Origin: Candidatus Omnitrophota bacterium
GTDB lineage: Bacteria; Omnitrophota; Gorgyraeia; S143-82
Direction of reading: 5' to 3'
Assembly (NCBI GenBank): GCA_015494585.1
Contig: WGAY01000016.1
Coordinates: 1-39,868 of the forward strand
DNA: 39,868 bases
Under the pieces are notes generated by a model, which worked only from the letters and a program-made list of their open reading frames with translations, was not told the DNA's origin and ran no database searches. The position numbers were made by a program, and so were the translations under genes. The number at the start of each line of letters is the position of its first letter. Within the stretch, counting starts at the first letter, position 1. Below, one piece after another: positions 1 to 7,854 of the stretch.

Positions 1-150
1 GACACAAAAGAGGATGCGATAAAGCAGATAAAGGAGAGGCAGTATTATAGGAAATATGAGAATCAGGACAAGCCTATCTATCTGGTAGGGATAAAGATAG
101 GCAGTAAGGAGAGGAATGTAGTCGGGTTTGAATGGGAGAGGATGAATTGA
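1..150 (+). CDS. Partial: C-terminus of AAA-ATPase-like / PD-(D/E)XK nuclease (DUF1703-type) protein
   Basis: Reading frame 1 is open from the first base to TGA at 148-150 and gives 49 residues, too short for the ORF track. It begins DTKEDAIKQIKERQYYRKYE and continues with PIYLVGIKIGSKERNVVGF and a short end. The pattern 'A..QI...+Y..KY......IYL+GI.......+.+.+.+WE' is typical of the extreme C-terminus of the AAA-ATPase_like/DUF1703 family. These proteins pair an N-terminal P-loop ATPase with a C-terminal PD-(D/E)XK nuclease fold and are often present in many near-identical copies per genome. The N-terminal part lies outside the window. The family call rests on this short tail. The function of the family is not established. 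Confidence 0.75.
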   Translation, partial: DTKEDAIKQIKERQYYRKYENQDKPIYLVGIKIGSKERNVVGFEWERMN

Positions 151-151
151 G
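1..151. repeat. Left copy of perfect 151-bp terminal inverted repeat
   Basis: Bases 1-151 are the exact reverse complement of 39718-39868; I compared them base by base and found no mismatch. Identity ends one base after the stop codon of the gene fragment it carries. Most likely the contig runs about one read length into a collapsed multicopy gene at both ends, so this is an assembly boundary in a dispersed repeat rather than a transposon end. Confidence 0.95.
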
Positions 152-269
152 GATGGGGGATAGAAACTGATTTTTGAGAACTGATATAAAAGGATAGGGC
201 TGGGGAAGGAATCAGTGGAGTGAAGGAGTTGGGGGAGGGATGGGAGTCTGATTTATAGAGGGGTGTTCT

Positions 270-1178
270 ATGGTGCGAGATGAGTTTGGGTTGATTGATT
301 ATGTCCGTTCGAGGCTGTCAAAGCTGGGCCGCGCGGATACGGTTGTCGGGATCGGAGACGATGCGGCGGTGCTGGATATGGGGCTTGAGAAGGATTACCT
401 GCTCTGGGCAACGGATTCGATTGTCGAGGGGAGGCACTTTAATTTCAATATTGGTGACCGATCTCTAATCGGCCGCAAGGCGGTTGGCGCGGTTATGAGC
501 GATATAGCGGCGATGGGGGGCTATCCTGTGCATATAACGGTGGATATGGGTATAGCACCTTATGTGGAGATGGAGGATGTGGATGAGATATTAAGGGGAA
601 TGATGTTTTTGACTGAACTTTTTTCGGTTGATATTGTCGGCGGGGATACGGTGGCCAGTGATAGGCTTTATATAAGTGTGGGATGCCTGGGGCGTGTGGA
701 AAGGGAGTGGTTGACTCTGCGTTCTGGAGCGCGGAAGTTTGATGAAATCTGGGTATCGGGGCCACTGGGCGGAAGTATCTACGGTAGGCATATGAGTGTC
801 TCGCCTAGGATACCTGAGGCGAGGTTTTTGGTGCAGAATTTCAGGCCGACTGCTATGATAGATATATCCGATGGACTGGTGGCGGATCTGTATCATATTC
901 TTGAAGAAAGCCGTGTGGTTGGTGAGATTGTGCGGGACTGGATTCCTTTGCACAAGGATGCGCGCAGTTTTGATGAGGCTTTGTATATGGGGGAGGATTT
1001 CGAGCTGTTGTTCTGTCTCTCTGAAGAGGATTCTCGGCGGCTTGAGGCGATAGGGAATAGGCTTGAGTATCGCTTTTATCGCATTGGGAAGGTGCTTGAG
1101 AGAGGTAACCCTGGGCTGTATATGCGGGATGGGGAGGCGGTATATCCGCTTGATAAACGGGGCTTCTCTCACTTTTGA
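270..1178 (+). CDS. thiL: Thiamine-monophosphate kinase
   Basis: ThiL phosphorylates thiamine monophosphate to thiamine diphosphate with ATP, the last step of cofactor synthesis in the cytoplasm. The 302-residue protein shows the family signatures in order: GIGDDAA near residue 27, DSIVEGRHF near 49, SDIAAMGG near 77, GGDT near 124, ISDGL near 200 and GEDFELLF near 245. These supply the metal, ATP and ThMP ligands. The ATG at 270 follows a GAGGGG ribosome-binding site by about six bases. It is the first complete gene of a rightward run with ruvB 21 bases downstream. No other thiamine gene is in the window. The 119-base upstream region is purine-rich; I see only a weak extended -10 (TGATATAAA at 182-190). 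Confidence 0.95.
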   Translation: MVRDEFGLIDYVRSRLSKLGRADTVVGIGDDAAVLDMGLEKDYLLWATDSIVEGRHFNFNIGDRSLIGRKAVGAVMSDIAAMGGYPVHITVDMGIAPYVEMEDVDEILRGMMFLTELFSVDIVGGDTVASDRLYISVGCLGRVEREWLTLRSGARKFDEIWVSGPLGGSIYGRHMSVSPRIPEARFLVQNFRPTAMIDISDGLVADLYHILEESRVVGEIVRDWIPLHKDARSFDEALYMGEDFELLFCLSEEDSRRLEAIGNRLEYRFYRIGKVLERGNPGLYMRDGEAVYPLDKRGFSHF

Positions 1179-1199
1179 GGAAAAGGAATAGGATTTTGT

Positions 1200-2198
1200 A
1201 TGGAGGGGTTTGATATATCGAGGCTTGTGTCTGGGAATGAGATGGAGGAGGACAGGATAATAAATCTGTCCTTGAGGCCTAATTTGCTGGATGAGTTTAT
1301 TGGGCAGGAACAGCTTAAGGAGAACTTAAGGGTGGGGATATGTGCGGCCAGACAACGGGGAGAGCCGATAGAACATATCCTTCTGTCGGGTCCGCCGGGT
1401 CTGGGTAAGACGACGCTTGCGCATATTATTGCAAATGAGATGGGTTCGCATATGGTGGCTACATCAGGGCCTGCTTTAGAGCGGCCTGGGGACTTGATTG
1501 GGATACTGACTAATCTGGAAGAGGGGGATATATTGTTTATCGATGAGATTCATAGGATGCCGAGGGTGGTGGAGGAATTCCTCTATCCTGCAATAGAGTC
1601 GTTTAAGATAGATTTTGTGATAGATAAGGGGCCTTATGCGAAGACGATTAAGTTCAACTTGAAGCCTTTTACTCTAATTGGTGCTACGACGCGCAGCGGG
1701 CTTTTGAGCGGGCCTATGCGCAGTAGGTTTGGATTTTTTTATCATTTGGAGTTTTACAGCCCTGAGGATCTGGTGGAGATTATTAGTCGTTCGGCAAGGC
1801 TTCTTGATGTTGAGATTACGACGGAGGGTGCGATGACTATTGCGAGGCGTTCGCGGGGTACGCCGAGGATAGCAAATCGCCTCCTGCGAAGGGCCCGAGA
1901 CTATGCGCAGGTGAAGGGCAATGGGGTTATCGATGGAGATGTGGCCGGGCGGGCCCTTGAGCGGCTGGGTATAGATGAGTATGGGCTCGATGATCTGGAC
2001 CGCAGGTTCCTGGCGGTAATAAGGGATGTGTACAACGGCGGGCCTGTTGGGATTGAGTCGATTGCGGCGACGCTTAATGAAGAGGTAGATACACTGGTGG
2101 ATGTGGTGGAGCCATTTTTGCTTAAACTTGGTATACTGAGACGGACCCCACGGGGCAGGCAAATTTCGGAGTTCTTTGATAAATTCTATGTCAGGTAA
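1200..2198 (+). CDS. ruvB: Holliday junction branch-migration helicase RuvB
   Basis: RuvB is the hexameric AAA+ motor that drives branch migration of RuvA-bound Holliday junctions. The 332-residue length is normal. Visible elements are Walker A GPPGLGKT (64-71), Walker B LFIDEIHRM (about 112-120), sensor 1 GATTRSG (161-167), the arginine-finger region GPMRSRFG (171-178) and a C-terminal winged helix with the conserved 'GPVGIESIAATL' segment. The start is ATG at 1200 behind AGGA. ruvA and ruvC, often adjacent, are absent here, so the resolvasome genes are dispersed. The stop codon is followed after one base by the prfB start. Confidence 0.97.
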   Translation: MEGFDISRLVSGNEMEEDRIINLSLRPNLLDEFIGQEQLKENLRVGICAARQRGEPIEHILLSGPPGLGKTTLAHIIANEMGSHMVATSGPALERPGDLIGILTNLEEGDILFIDEIHRMPRVVEEFLYPAIESFKIDFVIDKGPYAKTIKFNLKPFTLIGATTRSGLLSGPMRSRFGFFYHLEFYSPEDLVEIISRSARLLDVEITTEGAMTIARRSRGTPRIANRLLRRARDYAQVKGNGVIDGDVAGRALERLGIDEYGLDDLDRRFLAVIRDVYNGGPVGIESIAATLNEEVDTLVDVVEPFLLKLGILRRTPRGRQISEFFDKFYVR

Positions 2199-2199
2199 T

Positions 2200-3291
2200 A
2201 TGGACAGGCATCAGTTAAAAGGGCTTCTTTTAGAATTGGATAGGCGGCTTGAAGATGCAGGCGCTATGCTCAAGGTTGAGGATAAACGCAGGCGTATTGG
2301 AGAGATAGAGCTGATGATGCAGGATGGTGAGTTCTGGCAGGATAAGGATGGGGCAAACAGGCTTATGCAGGAGCTTAAGGCACTGAGGCAGGTCGTGGAA
2401 CCCTGGGAGGGGCTTTCCCGGAGGGTAAAGGAGGACCTTGAGATGCTGGAGATCGCTGATGAGGTTATGCTGGAGGGGCTTGTGGAGGACGCTGTATCGG
2501 CAAGGGATGAGGTTGAACGCCTGGAGAGGCAGACGCTTTTTAGCGGCAGGTTTGATGAGAAGAATGCTATCCTTGAGATACAGGCAGGGGCAGGTGGGAC
2601 TGAGGCCTGCGATTGGGTGAGTATGCTTATGCGGATGTATGTTCGCTGGGCAGAGAAGAATGGGTTTGAGGTGCAAACGATTCATTTGCTTGCCGGCGAG
2701 GAGGCAGGGGTAAAATCTGTATCCCTTCTCATTAAGGGCCCTTATGCCTACGGGCACTTGAAGGCCGAAAGGGGAGTGCATAGACTGGTGCGGATATCGC
2801 CTTTTGATGCGAATAAGCGAAGGCACACCTCTTTTGCCTCTGTGGATGTAACTCCTGAGATAGATGAAGACATTGATGTAGAGATAAGGGATGAGGACCT
2901 TCGGATAGATGTGTTCCGAGGTACAGGGCCGGGTGGCCAGAGTGTCAATACGACTGATTCGGCGGTTAGGATAGTACACCTGCCTACAGGGATAACTATT
3001 ACCTGCCGTAATGAAAGATCTCAGCTTCAAAATAAGCAGACGGCGCTGCGGATGTTAAAGGCTAGGCTTTACGAGATTGAAGAACAAAAGAGGCGCCAGG
3101 AGCTGGATAGGGAAAGGGGAGAAAAGAAGAAGATTGAATGGGGCAGTCAGATTAGATCCTATGTGATGCAGCCGTATACTATGGTGAAGGACCACAGGAC
3201 TGGGGTTGAGACGAGTAATGTAGAGGCTGTCTTGGATGGTGAGATAAATGAGTTTATATTCGGGTGGCTGCAGTGGATCTCGAGCAGGTGA
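2200..3291 (+). CDS. prfB: Peptide chain release factor 2
   Basis: RF2 recognises UGA and UAA stop codons and triggers peptide release. The anticodon-like tripeptide SPF (about 200-202) marks it as RF2 rather than RF1, and GGQ (about 245-247, in GTGPGGQSVN) is the catalytic loop. I chose ATG 2200, one base after the ruvB stop, with AGG of the ruvB end as a close Shine-Dalgarno, giving 363 residues. The ORF track begins at TTG 2176 and an intermediate ATG is at 2188; both would overlap ruvB. The gene is continuous in frame zero: the programmed +1 frameshift (CUU-UGA near codon 25) used by many bacteria to autoregulate RF2 is absent. Confidence 0.96.
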   Translation: MDRHQLKGLLLELDRRLEDAGAMLKVEDKRRRIGEIELMMQDGEFWQDKDGANRLMQELKALRQVVEPWEGLSRRVKEDLEMLEIADEVMLEGLVEDAVSARDEVERLERQTLFSGRFDEKNAILEIQAGAGGTEACDWVSMLMRMYVRWAEKNGFEVQTIHLLAGEEAGVKSVSLLIKGPYAYGHLKAERGVHRLVRISPFDANKRRHTSFASVDVTPEIDEDIDVEIRDEDLRIDVFRGTGPGGQSVNTTDSAVRIVHLPTGITITCRNERSQLQNKQTALRMLKARLYEIEEQKRRQELDRERGEKKKIEWGSQIRSYVMQPYTMVKDHRTGVETSNVEAVLDGEINEFIFGWLQWISSR

Positions 3292-3303
3292 GGGCCGTTT
3301 CAT

Positions 3304-4386
3304 ATGTCTGAGGGGCTAATCTGGTTGATAAGCGGGGGATCAGGGGGGCATCTGTTTCCTGCGATTTCGTTTTACAAGATGATAGCTAGATCTTCCTTGG
3401 GAAAGGCCTGTCTTATTGTCGAGGATATTCCGTTTATTAGGAATGCACTTGCTGGATTTTCTATATATGAAGATGCTTTTTTTCTGCCGCAAGTTCCGAG
3501 TATAAGGAAGGATTTTAGGTTTTTTTTTCGAAAGGGGATAGAGGCCTTTGGTATCGGCAAGGGGCTTCTCGATAGGCTGGGACGACCGCGGGCGGCAATT
3601 GTATTTGGTGCACCGTCTACGCCTTGGCTAATACTGCCCTTTTTATTCGACAAAGAGACAAAATTATATGTGCAGGAGCAGAATGTGGTGATGGGAGATA
3701 TGAACGGGGTGTTATGTAGGTTTGCGGATCGAGTATTCTTCGGGTTTACGGACAGAAAGTTCCCTGGATGGATAGGGGAAAAGTCGCTTTTTTCTTCTAA
3801 TATGCCTTTTAATATATATAAGGGGATGGATTGTCATATGCCTGATATATGGAGAAATGGGGATAGGTTTAGGCTGCTTGTCATGGGAGGTAGCCAGGGG
3901 GCAAGGGCGATAAATGAGGCTATCTTGGAGATGGCGAGGGATGTAAAAGATGAGATTGCGATTGTACACATTACAGGGGCGAGGGATTGGCGACGAGTGC
4001 GGGAGGAGTATGCCCTTTTGGGGATAGATGCCTTGGTGCTGGCTTCGTTTTTCCCTGCCTATAAATTGATGGAGGCGGCGGATCTGGTTGTTGCAAGAGC
4101 AGGGGCAATGACATTGACGGATATTGCCCTGGCCGGGAAAGCGGCAGTGGTCGTGCCTTATCCGTTTGCGAGGGGACATCAGTATAGGAATGCGGCCTTT
4201 TTTGAAGAGAGGGATGCTGTTGTAGTGGTCTGCCAAGAAGATAAATTTTGGCAAAGGCAATTGAAATCTACTATACTTAGTCTTGTGGATAATGAATCAA
4301 GGAGAGGTGAGTTGGCATATAACGCAAAGGGGGTAATCAGGTGGCCAGGACAGGAGAGATTGCTAGAATTGATCTTCGAGGACTGA
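3304..4386 (+). CDS. murG: MurG-like UDP-GlcNAc transferase (divergent)
   Basis: MurG adds GlcNAc from UDP-GlcNAc to undecaprenyl-PP-MurNAc-pentapeptide to make lipid II at the inner membrane face. The 360-residue GT-B protein has the N-terminal loop SGGSGGHLFPA (about 10-20), the second glycine loop MGGSQGA and the C-terminal nucleotide-binding block RAGAMTLTDIALAG followed by 'VPYPFARGHQYRNA'. It departs from typical MurG in three places: the GGY.S/P loop reads VFGAPSTPW, the usual HEQN is QEQN, and the ribose-binding Glu of the 'T..E' motif is Asp. It lies outside any mur/fts cluster. It could be the only MurG of the genome or a paralogue for another lipid-linked sugar. The start is ATG 3304, 12 bases after prfB. 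Confidence 0.7.
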   Translation: MSEGLIWLISGGSGGHLFPAISFYKMIARSSLGKACLIVEDIPFIRNALAGFSIYEDAFFLPQVPSIRKDFRFFFRKGIEAFGIGKGLLDRLGRPRAAIVFGAPSTPWLILPFLFDKETKLYVQEQNVVMGDMNGVLCRFADRVFFGFTDRKFPGWIGEKSLFSSNMPFNIYKGMDCHMPDIWRNGDRFRLLVMGGSQGARAINEAILEMARDVKDEIAIVHITGARDWRRVREEYALLGIDALVLASFFPAYKLMEAADLVVARAGAMTLTDIALAGKAAVVVPYPFARGHQYRNAAFFEERDAVVVVCQEDKFWQRQLKSTILSLVDNESRRGELAYNAKGVIRWPGQERLLELIFED

Positions 4387-4394
4387 GGACCATA

Positions 4395-5249
4395 TTGCTT
4401 GTCTCCTGTGTATTGTTCTGGGGATTTTCAGGACAGGCTATGGCAAGGAGCCGAGCTATAGCTACAAGCGGCTGGTCCTTGTTTAAGGCCACGCACTTTA
4501 ATATTTATTACAGGCCGGGCATAGATAAGGCGTTCATATATAAAATGAAGCGATATGCTGAAAGCTATTACCGCAAGATCGTCCAGGACCTGGGGCTTAT
4601 ACGGGCAAATTACTGGGTATGGGATGAGAGGTGCGATATATATATCTATGCGAATAAGGAAGATTATCTGGATCACGTCAAGACACAGGAGTGGTCGGAA
4701 GGCGCAGCAGCCGTGGGCCAGAGAGAGATACACTGCTATTATCTGGCTGATGACGAGCATTTGTTTGCTACTGTATTGCCACATGAGATGACGCACCTGC
4801 TTTTCTATGAGGCACGGCAGGGCAAACCTGTGCCTCACTGTATAGATGAGGGAGTGGCTATGCGCGAGGAAAAGGATAGAAAGCGCGTGTATGTATCTCA
4901 GTATGTGGTAGCCAAGGCCTTTAGCGAGAATAAATATATCCCTTTGGAGAGGTTGTTCGACTGGAATAGCCAGTATATGAAGATGGACAAGGACACGGCA
5001 AACCTGTTTTATGCCGAGAGCTGTCTTTTTATTGACTTTCTCCTGACCAGATTCCCTAAAAACTATTTTTCTACATTTTGCTGGAGGATGAAGACGGGAA
5101 ATGATTTCTATAAGGCCTTTCGACTGTCTTATCCTAGGTATACTGCCTATGGAAAGATAGATATGGACAAACTTAATAAGGAATTTATTGACTATATGAT
5201 GGAGACGAATTATTATTGGAATGCGTTTAAGAAACAAGTTGGGTATTGA
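4395..5249 (+). CDS. Secreted gluzincin-type metallopeptidase (Peptidase_MA-like)
   Basis: The ORF opens at GTG 4341, overlapping the murG-like gene by 46 bases with GGGGG seven bases upstream. TTG 4395 has GAGGA five bases upstream and gives a compact signal peptide (LLVSCVLFWGFSG..., cleavage after QAMA). I prefer the shorter form (284 residues) but cannot exclude the 302-residue one. The mature part has HEMTH (residues 148-152 of the long form), the zinc-binding HExxH, and a downstream CIDEG with the third ligand Glu, the arrangement of Peptidase_MA/gluzincin proteins. Exported proteins of this type are predicted zinc proteases; the substrate is unknown. Only the N-terminal hydrophobic stretch is visible, so it is probably periplasmic. 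Confidence 0.7.
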   Translation: MLVSCVLFWGFSGQAMARSRAIATSGWSLFKATHFNIYYRPGIDKAFIYKMKRYAESYYRKIVQDLGLIRANYWVWDERCDIYIYANKEDYLDHVKTQEWSEGAAAVGQREIHCYYLADDEHLFATVLPHEMTHLLFYEARQGKPVPHCIDEGVAMREEKDRKRVYVSQYVVAKAFSENKYIPLERLFDWNSQYMKMDKDTANLFYAESCLFIDFLLTRFPKNYFSTFCWRMKTGNDFYKAFRLSYPRYTAYGKIDMDKLNKEFIDYMMETNYYWNAFKKQVGY

Positions 5250-5287
5250 TCCTATATTGTTGGAGGATAGAAGATGGGGCATGAAAT

Positions 5288-6562
5288 ATGGAGTTAGGAT
5301 TTATGAAGAAAGGGAATCTGCCTAAGATAGACAAGAATATATGGTTGCTGGCCTGGACGAGTCTATTAAATGACATATCCAGTGAAATGATTATGCCTAT
5401 CCTGCCGATGTTTCTTCAGTCGCTGGGAGCGGGGGGAATAGTGGTGGCAGGCTTGGGTGGACTGCGGGACGGTCTAGGAAATATTCTCAAGATGTTCTTT
5501 GGTTACATCTCGGACAGTAGGGGCAGGCGCAAGCCGTTTATTGTAACTGGATACCTATCTTCTTCTATATGCAAGCTCCTTTTAGCGGTATCCAGATCCT
5601 GGCCCTGGGCGGTGGTATTTACCCTGCTTGAGAGGATAGGTAAGGGGATGCGCAATGCCCCAAGGGATGCCTTGATAGCCGAGTATATGCCACACCACGA
5701 GGGGATTGGCTTCGGTCTGCACAGGATGATGGACACTACCGGCGCAATACTGGGGTCTCTATTGGTGTTGGTCTTGTACTGGATCCTAAGGCTTGACTTT
5801 CGTATTCTTATAATCATTGCGGCAATCATTGGTTTTCTAACGATGATACCACTGGTGAGGTTAAAAGAACCCCAGCGGCCTTATGAAGAGACTCAGCAAG
5901 AGGCCCATCGGACTATGACGCTGGCCTTTAGTCTGAAGAAACTGCCTAGAAAGGTGCAGTTGTTTATCCTGATAGCTACTATATATTATCTGGGAGAGCT
6001 TAATTATATGCTCTTTATCTCGCGAGCAGAGTTTATGGCCTTTGGAAAGTACAGGGTCCTTGCGCCTTTGGCGTTTTATGTGGCCTTTAATATATTTTAT
6101 GCGGCCCTTTCTATGCCGTTTGGCATATTGTTTGACAGGATCGGTGGCAGGCGTACCATCGGATTAGGATATCTGCTTATGGCGATTACTATGCTGGGAT
6201 TTGTGTTCTTTAAACCGATGTTTGGATTTTTGCTGTTCGCCTTATACGGAATTGCAAAGGCATCGGTCCAGGGTAATCACATCGCCTATGTGGGCAGAAT
6301 GGCGCCCGAGGACCTTAAAGGCACGGCTATTGGGACCTTTCAAACGATGATAGGGATTGCTATGATCGTCGGCAATACGGTGGCTGGTATTATATGGGAG
6401 CACATAGGCCTTAAGTGGGCATTTGTTTACGGATTTTCTATGATAGTGGGTGCACTGATTCTTTTACTGGCTGTATGGAGGATTATGGGCGGTCTAAAGG
6501 ATGAATCCGATATGCATCAAAATACCTCAGGGTCTATCTGGAAAGGCAAAAAGTTAACATAA
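5288..6562 (+). CDS. Major facilitator superfamily transporter
   Basis: This 424-residue inner-membrane protein has about 12 hydrophobic segments in two halves. The MFS loop motif between helices 2 and 3 is present (GYISDSRGRRKP) and repeated in the second half (FGILFDRIGGRRTIG). The stretch ERIGKGMRNAPRDALIAEY is typical of one MFS subgroup of putative drug or metabolite exporters. The substrate is not predictable. ATG 5288 is the ORF start; an in-frame ATG at 5303 behind TTAGGA is an alternative. Its last codons and stop (6552-6562) lie inside one arm of the dif-like site, so the gene ends on it. It is the last gene of the rightward run. Confidence 0.88.
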   Translation: MELGFMKKGNLPKIDKNIWLLAWTSLLNDISSEMIMPILPMFLQSLGAGGIVVAGLGGLRDGLGNILKMFFGYISDSRGRRKPFIVTGYLSSSICKLLLAVSRSWPWAVVFTLLERIGKGMRNAPRDALIAEYMPHHEGIGFGLHRMMDTTGAILGSLLVLVLYWILRLDFRILIIIAAIIGFLTMIPLVRLKEPQRPYEETQQEAHRTMTLAFSLKKLPRKVQLFILIATIYYLGELNYMLFISRAEFMAFGKYRVLAPLAFYVAFNIFYAALSMPFGILFDRIGGRRTIGLGYLLMAITMLGFVFFKPMFGFLLFALYGIAKASVQGNHIAYVGRMAPEDLKGTAIGTFQTMIGIAMIVGNTVAGIIWEHIGLKWAFVYGFSMIVGALILLLAVWRIMGGLKDESDMHQNTSGSIWKGKKLT

Positions 6563-6579
6563 TATATATTATGCGAAGT
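6552..6579 (-). other. dif-like chromosome dimer resolution site (XerC/XerD target)
   Basis: Read on the minus strand, this 28-mer splits as XerC arm ACTTCGCATAA, centre TATATA and XerD arm TTATGTTAACT. From memory of the reference sites, it agrees with E. coli dif at 23 of 28 positions and with B. subtilis dif at 24 of 28. It sits exactly where the rightward and leftward gene blocks converge and where the + strand changes from G-rich to C-richer, as expected for a replication terminus. XerC and XerD recombine sister chromosomes at such sites, activated by FtsK. The XerD arm overlaps the MFS stop codon. xerC, xerD and ftsK are not in the window. Confidence 0.88.
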
Positions 6580-6581
6580 TG

Positions 6582-6599
6582 AAATCCTCTGAGGGATTT
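6582..6599. terminator. Possible weak bidirectional hairpin between convergent genes
   Basis: AAATCC (6582-6587) pairs with GGATTT (6594-6599) over a six-base loop, 20 bases after the MFS stop and next to dif. There is no clear T-run on either strand, so it is at best a weak terminator. The rest of the interval up to bioF (6600-6711) is AT-rich and I see nothing else in it. Confidence 0.25.
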
Positions 6600-6711
6600 A
6601 TAGTATAGATTTTAAGTAGTACCTATAGTAGCATAGTAAGTATCTATATAGCTGGTAAGGTTTGCCACATTAGCGTTCCATTAGAGTTTAGGTAGTTTAT
6701 AGAGTCATATT

Positions 6712-7854
6712 CTACCGTAGTTTTGTTAGTATCTCCCCCAACTCTTCCCACGCCGACATATTATCTAGAGTGAGTGAGATTCTAAGTCTGCTAGTGCCTT
6801 CTGGGACGGTTGGTGGACGGATGGCGGGCACAAAGAAGCCCTTTTCCTTTAGTATATCAGCGGCACCTAGGGTGGTTTTATCATCACCCAATATGAACGG
6901 CACTATCTGAGATGGTTTGCTGGATTGGCCTTCTGGGAAAAGCTGTCTATGAAAATCTTGAATCTTATTTCTGTATATATTGAGCAATCTTTCAAAGTCC
7001 TTATCAGTTTTGTAGAGTTTCATAAGTGCATCTACTGCCATAAACAACATAGGCGGCGGTGCGGTGCTAAAGATAAATCCCCGACAATGGTTGATAATCT
7101 TATCTATATATTCTTGCCTATCCACGCACACATAGGCCCCCCATAGGCCAAATGCCTTTCCAAAAGTGCCTACCAATATATCGAATTTATCTAAGGCTGG
7201 CAGCTCCCATATTCCTGTGGAATGGGCCTCGTCTATGTATAGATGGCAATTGTATTCTTTGGCCAGAGCTGCCAGGTTGGTTGTATCGGCGAAGTCCCCC
7301 TCCATGCTAAAGAGTGTTTCGCTGATTATCCATGCCTCTTTATATTTTCTGCGGTATTTTTTCAGTTGTCTTTCTAGATCAGATAGGTCATTGTGCCTAT
7401 ATCGCCTGAAGCTTGCCCCAGATATAAGAATGCCGTCCAGTATGCTGGCATGGACCAGTCTATCCGCAAATATAATTGTTTCATCCTCTATCAAGGCCTT
7501 TATCAGGCTAATGTTTAGCTGGTAGCCAGAGGAGAAAAATAATGCATCTTTTTTCCCTTTGAATGCTGCCCACTTTTTCTCGACTTGACGATAATAATCC
7601 CTATTTCCGCTTAACAGACGGGAGGCAGTAGATCCTAAACAGCCCTGTTCTCTGAGCCTATCGATCAGATACATCAATATATACTCATTATGGGACAGCC
7701 CAAGATAGTCATTAGAGGCAAAGTCCCACAACCACTTATCGTCGATGATGACCTTGCCAGCTTCCCTGGCCTTTATATTATATAGATTCCGCTTTCTATA
7801 CCCAGCAGCTTGCATAGAAAAAACATTCCACCGCTTTTTTATTATCCTATACAA
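6712..7854 (-). CDS. bioF: BioF-like alpha-oxoamine synthase (8-amino-7-oxononanoate synthase type)
   Basis: This is a PLP-dependent fold-type I enzyme that condenses an amino acid with an acyl-CoA; in BioF, alanine and pimeloyl-thioester give the biotin precursor 8-amino-7-oxononanoate. The protein (380 residues) has FASNDYLGLS near the N-terminus, GSTASRLLSGN, the PLP-stacking SGYQLN region, DEAHSTG and the Schiff-base lysine in GTFGKAFGLWGAY. It ends with the IRPPTVPEGTSRLRISL signature. 2-amino-3-ketobutyrate CoA ligase is the main alternative. The ORF starts at TTG 7854, overlapping the fumarase alpha stop by eight bases; an ATG at 7815 would give 367 residues. It ends the leftward block beside dif. 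No other bio gene is present. Confidence 0.85.
   Translation of the reverse strand: MYRIIKKRWNVFSMQAAGYRKRNLYNIKAREAGKVIIDDKWLWDFASNDYLGLSHNEYILMYLIDRLREQGCLGSTASRLLSGNRDYYRQVEKKWAAFKGKKDALFFSSGYQLNISLIKALIEDETIIFADRLVHASILDGILISGASFRRYRHNDLSDLERQLKKYRRKYKEAWIISETLFSMEGDFADTTNLAALAKEYNCHLYIDEAHSTGIWELPALDKFDILVGTFGKAFGLWGAYVCVDRQEYIDKIINHCRGFIFSTAPPPMLFMAVDALMKLYKTDKDFERLLNIYRNKIQDFHRQLFPEGQSSKPSQIVPFILGDDKTTLGAADILKEKGFFVPAIRPPTVPEGTSRLRISLTLDNMSAWEELGEILTKLR

Noticed and set aside
232-239. GGGGAGGG and other octamers resembling E. coli KOPS (GGGNAGGG), e.g. 8117-8124 and 22752-22759 on the minus strand
   Set aside because: They point toward dif, but a GGGCAGGG near 38653 points the other way, the strand bias alone makes G-rich octamers common, and KOPS of this lineage is unknown.
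493-6000. Long minus-strand ORFs opposite thiL, ruvB, prfB, murG-like and peptidase genes (e.g. 591-1172, 2230-3030, 4428-5282)
   Set aside because: They lie fully antisense to well-supported genes, are rich in His, Pro, Leu and Ile as expected from the G-rich opposite strand, and show no family motif or ribosome-binding site.
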